A stretch of DNA of 64,000 bases from Anaerocolumna cellulosilytica (GTDB lineage: Bacteria > Bacillota > Clostridia > Lachnospirales > Lachnospiraceae), in NCBI RefSeq assembly GCF_014218335.1, contig NZ_AP023367.1, positions 4,645,501-4,709,500 on the forward strand, written 5' to 3'. This document shows, one piece after another, positions 45,713 through 54,045 of the stretch. Every line of letters starts with the position of its first letter. The stretch's first letter is position 1. The translations under genes and the position numbers were made by a program. Under the pieces are notes generated by a model. That model searched no databases. It had not been told where the DNA came from and saw nothing but the letters and a program-made list of their open reading frames with translations.

Positions 45713-46726
45713 CTACACCTGCTGTCTTGTCGGCAAGGTCTGGGGGCGTTCACTATTCATATATACAAGCAGCAGGAATACTGCTCCTCGTACTCCCTGG
45801 ATTACCGTAGGTGAAATACCGACCATCAATAATCCCTTATTCAGAGCGGAAACTGTCAAGGCTCCGAGAAGTCCTGCATAGGAGTTGGATTTTGCTCCGC
45901 CAAAAATAGACATTCCTCCCAATACAGTGGCAAGCATAACATCCATTCCCATTCCGTTTCCAACCTCGGTACTAACCGAACCTGTACGTATTATAGTAAA
46001 TACCGCCGCCAGTCCAACTCCGATACCAGCCATAAAGAAACTGATATACTTTGCCTTATTGGCATTCATCCCAGTCTGATTCGCACAGATTTCATTGCCG
46101 CCGATGAAGCGTAGTTCCCGTCCGGCTGATGTTAAATGGAATACAATAAAACACAATATAAAATATATTATAAATGCAGCATACCGGAAGCCAGCATTCT
46201 CCATTATTTTACACATTGCATAATCAACTTTCAAAGTCTCCGGTCCTAAAATATTGCTTACAATTGCACTGTACAACTGTATCATAACTATAGCCACTGT
46301 AATAGATTTTACTCCGAATATAACACTCATTGTACAATTAAACAGCATGAGCAGTATACCGGAAATAATTGCCGAAACGACCATTAGATTCGCATTTCCC
46401 GTCAAATTATATACTAACGCTCCAATGGTTGCGGACAGGGCCATGGTATTTCCTACAGAAATATCTAGATTTCCCGTTGTATATATAAATGAAACTGCCG
46501 TAGCCATGGTACCGATAATAATGGCCTGGTTAAATATACCTACGAATATATTTTTTCCAAAGAAATCTCCTCCTGTTGCAGCTCCAAAAACTGAAATAAT
46601 CAGAAGAAGAACTACAATCGGAAATGTAAAGGAAAAAGAAGGGTTATTTTTAACAATACTGACACGATCCGTCAGGCTAAGACGGGGCGCGCCTTTCATA
46701 ATTTCAGTATCTGACATATTACTCAC
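45713..46726 (-). CDS. Sugar ABC transporter permease (first, CUT2/RbsC type)
   Basis: A 337-residue polytopic permease with about nine membrane segments. The conserved TTGNLDISVGNTMALSATIGALVYNLTG segment is the family's N-L-D-I-S-V-G motif. MGMDVMLATVLGGMSIFGGAKSNSYAGLLGALTV near the C-terminus is the ATPase-coupling region of RbsC/XylH. It begins 5 bp after the ATPase gene stop, so the two are translationally close. Likely substrate: a sulfated saccharide, by context. Confidence 0.92.
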   Translation of the reverse strand: MSNMSDTEIMKGAPRLSLTDRVSIVKNNPSFSFTFPIVVLLLIISVFGAATGGDFFGKNIFVGIFNQAIIIGTMATAVSFIYTTGNLDISVGNTMALSATIGALVYNLTGNANLMVVSAIISGILLMLFNCTMSVIFGVKSITVAIVMIQLYSAIVSNILGPETLKVDYAMCKIMENAGFRYAAFIIYFILCFIVFHLTSAGRELRFIGGNEICANQTGMNANKAKYISFFMAGIGVGLAAVFTIIRTGSVSTEVGNGMGMDVMLATVLGGMSIFGGAKSNSYAGLLGALTVSALNKGLLMVGISPTVIQGVRGAVFLLLVYMNSERPQTLPTRQQV

Positions 46727-46731
46727 CTTTC

Positions 46732-48240
46732 TTAAATCATACTTTCAATCAGTTGATGTTCGTTGTAGGATTCCTTGCGATAAAATTCCCCGTTTAACGT
46801 TCCGTCTTTTAAAATAAGTATACGGTCAGCCATACCAATAAGCTCGGGCATTTCTTCACTAATCATTACGATTGATTTACCCTTTTTTTTCATTTCATAT
46901 ATTAGTCGATACATAGACGCTTTTACACCAATATCCACCCCACGGGTCGGACAATCCAGAATCAATATATCCGCATCGTCTGCAATCCATTTACCAAATA
47001 CTACTTTTTGCTTATTTCCTCCTGACATTGCCTTTACCGGCTGGAGTATATTTACACATTTAATGGCTAGGGCATCCACTTGAAGCATCGCATATTCTTT
47101 TTCTTTTTTACTTGACATAATAGAACCAAACAAGCGGTTTTTCTTATAGCCGGTACTTTGTATATTGGCACCGATGGACGCGTTCAGTTCCAAAGACTCT
47201 GTATCACGATTCTTGGAGACATACCCCATTCCGTTTTTAAAAGCAATCTGAGGACTTTTTACAACCACATCGGACTGTGTAATTACAACTTTACCGTCCA
47301 CCACTTCCTCCAAACCATAAAGTGCACGTCCAAGTTCATGCATACCGCAGTCAGAAAGTCCACCGATTCCCAATATCTCACCTTTATGTAATTCCAGGTC
47401 AAAGCACAGCAGGTCTTTCATTGTAGTAATGCAATCTGCCTTAAGAACAACCTCTTCACCAAATCCATCCGTATCAACACGGTAATAATTTCCTTTAATC
47501 TCACGACCTACCATTTTATGCTTAATATCATTTTCTTCATAGTCGGCTTTCTCTATGTTATCAATGATAACACCGTCCCTTAGAATGGTAAGTGTGTCGC
47601 AATGTTCTATCAATTCGTCCAAATCATGGCTGATAAAGACAACTGCTTTATTTTCCGCTGCGGCTTTATGCATCAGTGTATATAGAAGATTCCTTCCTTT
47701 TTGCGACAGAGCGGTTGTCGTTTCATCTACCACAAAAAGGTCCGGATTATTATACATGGTTCGTGCAATCTCAATGAGTTTGCGTTCCTGCATGTCATAT
47801 AAGTGGGTAGGATATGCAGGATTAATATGGGATGCACCAATCTTATCCAACGCTTTCTTTGCTTCTGCATTCATCTTTGACCGACTTATAAACATACCTC
47901 TCTTAAATGGCTGATAATTACCAAGAAAAATATTTTCCGCAACTGTGACATTGTCAATTGTGCCGGCTTCCTGCACAATCATCCCAATTCCGTTACTAAC
48001 AGCTTCCAAAGCATTTTCTGGCTTCCAAGGCTTTCCTTTGTAATACATTTCACCGCTGGTCGCTGGCTGTATTCCTGCAATAATGGAAGAAACTGTAGAT
48101 TTACCCGACCCGTTTTCACCAATGAGTCCCCTAATTTCTCCGCGCTTTATGGTGATATCCACAGATTTAAGAGCTACCGTCACTCCAAAATTTTTACACA
48201 TGTCTTTTACTTCAAACAGAACCTCACCTTTTGCTGACAT
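46732..48240 (-). CDS. Sugar ABC transporter ATPase, tandem (RbsA/MglA type)
   Basis: A double-domain ATPase of 502 residues. The first nucleotide-binding domain has Walker A GENGSGKST and Walker B DLFVVDETTTALS. Its signature loop is reduced to YDMQERKLIEIART. The second domain has the usual degenerate P-loop of this family (GIGGLSDCGMHELGRALYG) but a full signature (MSGGNKQKVVFGKW) and Walker B ILILDCPTRGVDIG. The start is ATG 48240 with AAGGGAG ahead; an in-frame upstream extension begins inside the leader. It is the first gene of the unit ATPase-permease-binding protein-permease-sulfatase 3-sulfatase 2 and has promoter module B. Confidence 0.93.
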   Translation of the reverse strand: MSAKGEVLFEVKDMCKNFGVTVALKSVDITIKRGEIRGLIGENGSGKSTVSSIIAGIQPATSGEMYYKGKPWKPENALEAVSNGIGMIVQEAGTIDNVTVAENIFLGNYQPFKRGMFISRSKMNAEAKKALDKIGASHINPAYPTHLYDMQERKLIEIARTMYNNPDLFVVDETTTALSQKGRNLLYTLMHKAAAENKAVVFISHDLDELIEHCDTLTILRDGVIIDNIEKADYEENDIKHKMVGREIKGNYYRVDTDGFGEEVVLKADCITTMKDLLCFDLELHKGEILGIGGLSDCGMHELGRALYGLEEVVDGKVVITQSDVVVKSPQIAFKNGMGYVSKNRDTESLELNASIGANIQSTGYKKNRLFGSIMSSKKEKEYAMLQVDALAIKCVNILQPVKAMSGGNKQKVVFGKWIADDADILILDCPTRGVDIGVKASMYRLIYEMKKKGKSIVMISEEMPELIGMADRILILKDGTLNGEFYRKESYNEHQLIESMI

Positions 48241-48308
48241 GTTGTTTTCTCCCTTCTTCAGATTGAACTTCAAACGATAAGTAAATCAAACTGAATCGTC
48301 ATACATGA

Positions 48309-48371
48309 ATTATAAAAAAATTTTCAGTTCTTCACTATAAAATTCAAGATGTCAGCTATCATATTTCCGAC
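48309..48371 (-). promoter_or_regulatory. Activator-type promoter B (ABC transporter-sulfatase unit)
   Basis: The plus-strand motif TATCATATTTCCGAC (48357-48371) lies exactly 42 bp from a perfect minus-strand TATAAT (48309-48314), again without a good -35. The 15-bp motif is identical to that at promoter A. The predicted leader is about 60 nt before the ATPase ATG. Confidence 0.8.
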
Positions 48372-48461
48372 TATCTGTTTTCCCATATTCGAAACCTTAT
48401 CAAAAAAATTAATATATTATCGATTTTTAGACCTTTTACTATCCAATGATTATACAACATT

Positions 48462-50078
48462 CTATTTTTGCTGAAGATCTGAACAATACCGAATAATTTC
48501 AAACATTGACATTTTTTTGTCTCGTATCAGAGCCTGTATCTCCTCCACCCGATTGGGAGGACATATCTTTTTTACCCTGTTCCATGTCATTTCATAATTG
48601 AAACGGTCATCATAGGTAAATGGCACTATATCGCAGGTAGACTGGTACCAATCCAGCATTTTCAAACGCATTTCCGATACTATGCCTTGATATGACCCGT
48701 TCTCTGCAAGATTATGTGTCTCACCCGTATCACTCTGCATATCAAACAACTGATCCGGTTCATATAACCGACGTATATATTTATACTCCTTTGTACGAAG
48801 CATCGTTGCCTTTGTATGAGCCCTATCGTCCTCTTCTGCCTTTATACGAGGCCAGTATAAATTACGGGGATTGACTCCTTCTTCTCCGTCAACATGACTT
48901 TCATCACAATGTATCTCACCTGCAAGGCGTCCTCCCTCGCAACAGGCATATTCACGAACAGGCAGGCTGCGGTCTGCTATATTACTTCTCAGGCTGATTC
49001 CAAAATGCGTATGGTTAGGTTTTATTCCTGCAAAATCAGTCGCTGTCCCATAGAAATCTACAAGTTCAACAATACTATCGCTTATTCCCGGATCAATCTC
49101 ATACCCTTTTGGAGGCTTAATTAAAAACGGAACTCGTACAAGATTATCATAAAAAGTATTTTGATTTTTTTCAGTAAGGCCAAACTGCCCCTGATAATCA
49201 CCATGATCACTGAAAAAGAAAATAGCACAGTCATCATAGATACCTGCTGCTTTCAGTCCATCGCATAACCTTCGGAACATATCATCCACCTTCAGGCACA
49301 TTCCTAAATAGCAAGCACGTAATTCATCCCAGTCTTCTTCCGTAAATCCTTCCATTCCTTGATTTTCCCTGATTTTCGTTTCAATTACAGGTTCAAAGGA
49401 ACCCGGACAGCGTTCTTTAATTCTCTTAGAAAGTTTTGTTCTGTCAATCGCAGAAAAATAAGGCTCCTCCACTCCATACTCCGGATGTGGGTTTACCAGG
49501 CCTAAAAACAGACAGAGAGGCCTTTCGTCAATCGGATTATGTGCGCGGTGAATTGCCGCATCCACGATTTCATCATCACTGCTGTAACGTATCCCATTCT
49601 CATCTGTTTTAAGACATCCCTGATAATGAGAGTAGTAATATTTACCGCCCGGCTCACCACGCATTCCCGGATTCACAGGACCAGGCGGCGGCATAACATC
49701 TCCTCCGTAGAAGATTTCATTAGCATGTGCTTCAAAAACTCCTTCCTCCTGTCCCGGAAGAAAATCATTTCTAGCGTTCATCCATACATAATATCCATCT
49801 TCTTTTAATTCTTTTAATATACTGCTTTCGTGGGTATGGAGCATATGATTCATGGTACGATGACCGTGTACATGCGGATACAAGCCTGTCAAAAAACTGC
49901 ATCTGCTGGGGACACACACAGGATTCTGGCAGAATGCATTCCGGTAAGAAACTGCCTCATTTGCGGTAAATTCATCTAAAAATGGTGTTTGGGCTGCTGG
50001 ATTCTCTCCCATATGTGCCAATGCAGCATTCTGCATTTGATCTGGATTAAAGATAATAATATGTGGTCGTTTATTCAT
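48462..50078 (-). CDS. Sulfatase 4 (cysteine type, cytoplasmic)
   Basis: A family S1 sulfatase of 538 residues, the longest of the five. The formylglycine site is CVPSR at about residue 55 (NPVCVPSRCSFLTGLYPHVHGHR). Metal ligands are in IIIFNPDQMQNAAL and IFFFSDHGDYQGQFGLTEKNQNTF. There is no signal peptide. Overall it resembles the arylsulfatase/choline-sulfatase-like branch with NPDQMR-type starts, different from sulfatases 1-3 and 5. ATG 50078 (MNKRPH) is chosen on homology; the ATG four codons upstream abuts the AAAGGA sequence. It is last in the unit sulfatase 5-GH3-sulfatase 4. Confidence 0.9.
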   Translation of the reverse strand: MNKRPHIIIFNPDQMQNAALAHMGENPAAQTPFLDEFTANEAVSYRNAFCQNPVCVPSRCSFLTGLYPHVHGHRTMNHMLHTHESSILKELKEDGYYVWMNARNDFLPGQEEGVFEAHANEIFYGGDVMPPPGPVNPGMRGEPGGKYYYSHYQGCLKTDENGIRYSSDDEIVDAAIHRAHNPIDERPLCLFLGLVNPHPEYGVEEPYFSAIDRTKLSKRIKERCPGSFEPVIETKIRENQGMEGFTEEDWDELRACYLGMCLKVDDMFRRLCDGLKAAGIYDDCAIFFFSDHGDYQGQFGLTEKNQNTFYDNLVRVPFLIKPPKGYEIDPGISDSIVELVDFYGTATDFAGIKPNHTHFGISLRSNIADRSLPVREYACCEGGRLAGEIHCDESHVDGEEGVNPRNLYWPRIKAEEDDRAHTKATMLRTKEYKYIRRLYEPDQLFDMQSDTGETHNLAENGSYQGIVSEMRLKMLDWYQSTCDIVPFTYDDRFNYEMTWNRVKKICPPNRVEEIQALIRDKKMSMFEIIRYCSDLQQK

Positions 50079-50160
50079 CGTTACGCACATTCCTTTCTTT
50101 TACTGTTCTGTTCTTTTTGTCCTTTTCTTCCACTTTTTCCACTATATAGCAATAATTATT

Positions 50161-52221
50161 CTATTCTAAAATAAACTTTCCCGATATTAAATTATCTGAA
50201 CTATTACCTACATATATTTCATACTCCATATGTTCAATTTCCATTTGGTTTTTCCTCTCATTATACCAACCAAGTTCTGATACCTGACAAGATATTTCAA
50301 CCGTCTTATTCTCTCCGGCCGCTAAATCGACTCTTTTAAACCCTCTCAATATCTTCACCGGCCTATCGACTGCTGAATTCTGAAATCCAACATACATCTG
50401 GATGACTTCTGCGCCATGCCGTTTTCCGGTATTTGCAACATTGCATTGCATTGTAATATTTCTGAAATCACTTTTAATTTGAAGGTTATCTATTTTAAAG
50501 GTTGTATAAGATAGTCCGAATCCAAACGGATATCTTGGTTTAATTCCTTCCTTCTCTAATTTGGTATAACCATGATAGTAATCATAATGCTGATACTCCG
50601 TATCCCAATTTACTTGAGGCAAATCCGATTCTTTGATTGGAACAACATAGGGCAGCTTTCCACTCGGATTAATATCACCAAAAATGATTTCACCAATTGC
50701 CGTTCCTCCCTCCATTCCCGGATAATAAGCCATTATAATTGCACCAACATAGTCTTTCCATTCTTCCACCATAATCATATTGCCGCCAATCATTACAGCA
50801 GCTGAATTTCTATTCAGAGGCCCAACTTCCTGCAATAACCGTATTTCTTCTTTATGCAAACCCAGGCTTGCCACCCGGTCTCCGCCTACTGCACCCGTAT
50901 ACAGATCATTCTGGTCTTCTGCAACATATTCACCTTCATCGTTGTAATCATACCCCACAACAAAAACTACTGCATCCGCACTTTTTGCCAATTCTTTGCA
51001 ACGATTTAAATCCATTCCTCCATAATAAATAACTTCTGTTTCAGGAGCCGCATTTATCAATCCTTGCATTGGAGTTACTATATATTGAGGATATACTTCA
51101 CTTGAACCACGATCTCCGATTACTTCCTTTATGCCTAATTTTCCAAGTACAAGCAGCTTTTTTATAACATTTCTGTCAAAGGGCAATGTTTCGTCTTCAT
51201 TTTTTAATAAGGTGATACCCTCTCTAGCAGCCTGCAAGGCTAATTGAATATGCTCAGGGCAGCCAATCACACCGGCGCTTACTTTGCTGCTGCATTCATC
51301 AAAAGCAAGCAGTGTCCGGATAATACGAAGGGCAGCTTCATTTATTTTATCCTCCGTGACTTTTTCATCTTTTACTGCATTCACCAGCTTATCTCCATAG
51401 TATGTTGTGCAGCACATTTCCATATCCTGGCCACCATTGGCAGCTTCGACCGTATCCCGAACACCCCATACAAAATCACTCATTACGAAACCGTCAAAAC
51501 CCCACTCTTTCTTCAAAACCTGATTTAATAAATAATCATGATGTCCGCAGTAGGTTCCCTTGTATAAATTATAGGAACTCATAATACTAGCAGCACCCTC
51601 ATCAATGCATTTTTTAAAATGCGGAAGAAAAACCTCCCTTTCTGTTCTTTTATTGCAATCAATATTTACTTTAAAACGTGAGTTTTCCATTTGGTTAAAA
51701 GCAAAATGTTTAACACAGGCGATAACGCCTTCTTTTTGTACACCCCTTACCAAAGCAGAGCCCATTTCTCCAATATGAAATGATTCTTCCCCATACGTTT
51801 CCTGGCTTCTACCCCATCCCGGATTATAAGGTACATTAATGCATATGCCTGCAAATAAATTTCCTTTATAAGCCAAAACTTCTTTTCCTATTGCATGCCC
51901 TATTTTTTCTTCCAAATCTGTATCAAAAGCAGCGCCGCGCAGCATAGAAACGGGGAAACAGGTACTTTTTCCCGTTCCGCAGACAACTCCTCTTGGCCCG
52001 TCACAAAATAACATAGGCGGTACATGATAGTCTGGTAATCCGCCTGCAGGATAAGGAATATAGTTATAGTGCTGATCCGTTTTTTTTCGGATGGCTTCTC
52101 TTACTTCCTTAAAATCTATTTTGCCGCTCATCAGCGAAATCTTATCTTCCAATGTTAAGGAATTTACGATACGCTGTGCCTTCTCCGTATAAGTTAACCT
52201 TTTACTTTTATTGCACTCCAT
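50161..52221 (-). CDS. GH3 glycoside hydrolase (beta-glucosidase/xylosidase type)
   Basis: A retaining exo-beta-glycosidase of family GH3, 686 residues. The (beta/alpha)8 domain comes first (CDGPRGVV, GWGRSQETYGEE, CVKHFAFNQMENSRF). The nucleophile aspartate is in GFVMSDFVWGVRDTVEAANGG. The alpha/beta sandwich follows (GDRGSSEVYPQYIVTP, VVFVVGYDYNDEGEY), then a C-terminal fibronectin III-like domain (VANTGKRHGAEVIQMYVG). There is no signal peptide, so it acts on imported saccharides. It lies between two sulfatase genes with gaps of 23 and 82 bp, implying hydrolysis of the desulfated (or partly sulfated) sugar. The exact sugar is unknown. Confidence 0.93.
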   Translation of the reverse strand: MECNKSKRLTYTEKAQRIVNSLTLEDKISLMSGKIDFKEVREAIRKKTDQHYNYIPYPAGGLPDYHVPPMLFCDGPRGVVCGTGKSTCFPVSMLRGAAFDTDLEEKIGHAIGKEVLAYKGNLFAGICINVPYNPGWGRSQETYGEESFHIGEMGSALVRGVQKEGVIACVKHFAFNQMENSRFKVNIDCNKRTEREVFLPHFKKCIDEGAASIMSSYNLYKGTYCGHHDYLLNQVLKKEWGFDGFVMSDFVWGVRDTVEAANGGQDMEMCCTTYYGDKLVNAVKDEKVTEDKINEAALRIIRTLLAFDECSSKVSAGVIGCPEHIQLALQAAREGITLLKNEDETLPFDRNVIKKLLVLGKLGIKEVIGDRGSSEVYPQYIVTPMQGLINAAPETEVIYYGGMDLNRCKELAKSADAVVFVVGYDYNDEGEYVAEDQNDLYTGAVGGDRVASLGLHKEEIRLLQEVGPLNRNSAAVMIGGNMIMVEEWKDYVGAIIMAYYPGMEGGTAIGEIIFGDINPSGKLPYVVPIKESDLPQVNWDTEYQHYDYYHGYTKLEKEGIKPRYPFGFGLSYTTFKIDNLQIKSDFRNITMQCNVANTGKRHGAEVIQMYVGFQNSAVDRPVKILRGFKRVDLAAGENKTVEISCQVSELGWYNERKNQMEIEHMEYEIYVGNSSDNLISGKFILE

Positions 52222-52244
52222 TAATATCCTCCTCTATGAAAACT

Positions 52245-53744
52245 TCACTCGGCTAGTATATTTTTTATTCTTCTTTTTATATGCTCAGGCAGTTCTATGC
52301 TGGACTTGTAATATTTTTCTGGCTCTTTTAGAGCATCCGGTGTGGTTATCCACCGCTCACTTTGGTCAAGCTGTGTATGCTTTATCCACCTAGCCTGAAT
52401 CTGTAGATGCTTCTCCCTGATAACATACCTGTTTATGATTTCTTTTGTATCCCAGTTTTTATTTGCAATCTCTTTCATCTCTTTGGCTATTACAGGCTGT
52501 TTATCAATTAGATTCTCTAATTCATTCCGATCTTTTTCAAGGTCAAAAAGCAGGTCTGAATCCTCGTACCCAGCATACGTAATATATTTCCACTTACCCT
52601 TTCTAACCATTCTTCCCGGCACTCTTCGCTGGTTAGCAGACCCCTCCAAAATCTCGCTAAGGACATACCTCTCTTCTTCTGTACCACCTTTAAGCTGTGG
52701 AGTCAGACTTTTTCCATCTTGTTCAGGAAGCTGTTCCCCACCTGCCAGTTCACATAGAGTTGGTCCCACATCCATGATGCTGCAAGGGTTTTTAATCTTC
52801 CCGCCTGCCATAATACCGCTGCCCTGAAATACCATAGGGATATGGGCTGACATTTCAAAAAAAGTCTTTTTACCATAGAGTCCCCTTTCCCCAACCTGAT
52901 CTCCATGATCTGAAAGATAAAGGAATACACCTTCCTTCCTGCTGCGCTTTAAATACTCATTCCATGCATCGTATACAAACCCTATATTCCTGTCCATGAA
53001 CTCTATCATTCCCCAATAAGCAGCCCTTGCTCTTATAACCGTTTCCTCTGATATATCTCTTAATTTCTCTTCCAGAATGGGATGTTCGTGATTACAGCCT
53101 TTGCTTAAAGTCTGAGGATATATTACTTTATTCAGGTAATATTCATATAGCTCAACCGGAGCTACATAGGGAAAATGAGGTGCGTAGGTACCAATGACTA
53201 TGCACTGTGGCTTTTCGTGATCTTTTCCGAGATATTCCAAGGCTGTCTGTATTACATGTCTGTCATATTCCAATGTAGGTGAATTTCCACCTCCAATAAT
53301 GTCTAAGCACCCTACTTCTGTCAAAGTAAGCCCAAAGTGCTTCATTTCCCTGAACGCTCTCCGCTCTCCGGTATAAATTGGAGTGATATCGCCAAAAATT
53401 CTTTTCGTAAACCCATGCCGCTGATCTGGTCCTTCAAAATGCATCCTTCCGCACAAGACCGTTTCATAACCTTCTGCCCCCAAAGCATGGAGAAAGGTAG
53501 CCTGATCTGAGGAAATAGAACCTGCATTGTCAAGAACACCCGTTTTAGTAGGCAGCTGGCCTGACAGCATAGACATCCTTGCAGGAATACACAACGGACA
53601 GGACGTATACACCTCTTCAAAAACAGTGCCCTGTGCCGCTATCCTGTCCAGATTTGGTGTACGTATTATGTTGTCTCCAGCATATCCTGTACAGAGGCCT
53701 GCATGCTGGTCACTTAAAAATATAAGTATATCCTTTTGATTCAT
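52245..53744 (-). CDS. Sulfatase 5 (cysteine type, cytoplasmic)
   Basis: A family S1 sulfatase of 499 residues. The formylglycine site is CIPAR at about residue 52 (TSCPLCIPARMSMLSGQLPTKTG). Metal ligands are in ILIFLSDQHAGLCTGYAG and FLYLSDHGDQVGERGLYGKK. It shares long stretches with sulfatase 1 (e.g. IGTYAPHFPYVAP, HGFTKR), so the two look like paralogues with related substrates. ATG 53744 follows AAGGAG at 7 bp; a longer frame starts inside the leader. There is no signal peptide. It is the first gene of its unit and carries promoter module C. Confidence 0.93.
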   Translation of the reverse strand: MNQKDILIFLSDQHAGLCTGYAGDNIIRTPNLDRIAAQGTVFEEVYTSCPLCIPARMSMLSGQLPTKTGVLDNAGSISSDQATFLHALGAEGYETVLCGRMHFEGPDQRHGFTKRIFGDITPIYTGERRAFREMKHFGLTLTEVGCLDIIGGGNSPTLEYDRHVIQTALEYLGKDHEKPQCIVIGTYAPHFPYVAPVELYEYYLNKVIYPQTLSKGCNHEHPILEEKLRDISEETVIRARAAYWGMIEFMDRNIGFVYDAWNEYLKRSRKEGVFLYLSDHGDQVGERGLYGKKTFFEMSAHIPMVFQGSGIMAGGKIKNPCSIMDVGPTLCELAGGEQLPEQDGKSLTPQLKGGTEEERYVLSEILEGSANQRRVPGRMVRKGKWKYITYAGYEDSDLLFDLEKDRNELENLIDKQPVIAKEMKEIANKNWDTKEIINRYVIREKHLQIQARWIKHTQLDQSERWITTPDALKEPEKYYKSSIELPEHIKRRIKNILAE

Positions 53745-53864
53745 TGTATTGCTCCTTTTCTCCAAAGCCTCTCTTTTGATAAATGTATTTTTCCTATTAA
53801 TGAATGCACTGCTGCATTTGCGTTTTTACGCCTGTAAAGCTAATTGCATATGTATTTAATCCTA

Positions 53865-53927
53865 ATTATATAAATATAAATCCAGTATAACTGTAATAAT
53901 TCCGTACTGATTTATCGTATTTCCGAC
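53865..53927 (-). promoter_or_regulatory. Activator-type promoter C (sulfatase 5-GH3-sulfatase 4 unit)
   Basis: The plus-strand motif TATCGTATTTCCGAC (53913-53927) lies exactly 42 bp from a perfect minus-strand TATAAT (53865-53870). A second TTCCG at 53900-53904 is 21 bp (two helical turns) from the TTCCG of the main motif (53921-53925). This is what a direct-repeat AraC site would show. Confidence 0.8.
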
Positions 53928-54006
53928 CTGCCCTCACCGTATAAAACTGTTAATACAACTTTATTTATTGATGTTTAATAATAATGAACAGAATCTATAT
54001 AAACAT

Positions 54007-54036
54007 AAAAACAGACAACATTTCTGCTGTCTGTTT
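54007..54036 (-). terminator. Terminator of the two-component system
   Basis: Minus strand AAACAGACA and TGTCTGTTT form a 9-bp stem with a 10-nt loop followed by TTTA. It lies 10 bp past the response regulator stop. Confidence 0.85.
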
Positions 54037-54045
54037 GTTACTATA

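Noticed and set aside
48372-48461. Terminator after sulfatase 4
   Set aside because: The region is AT-rich with T-runs but no convincing GC-bearing stem, so read-through into the ABC unit cannot be excluded.
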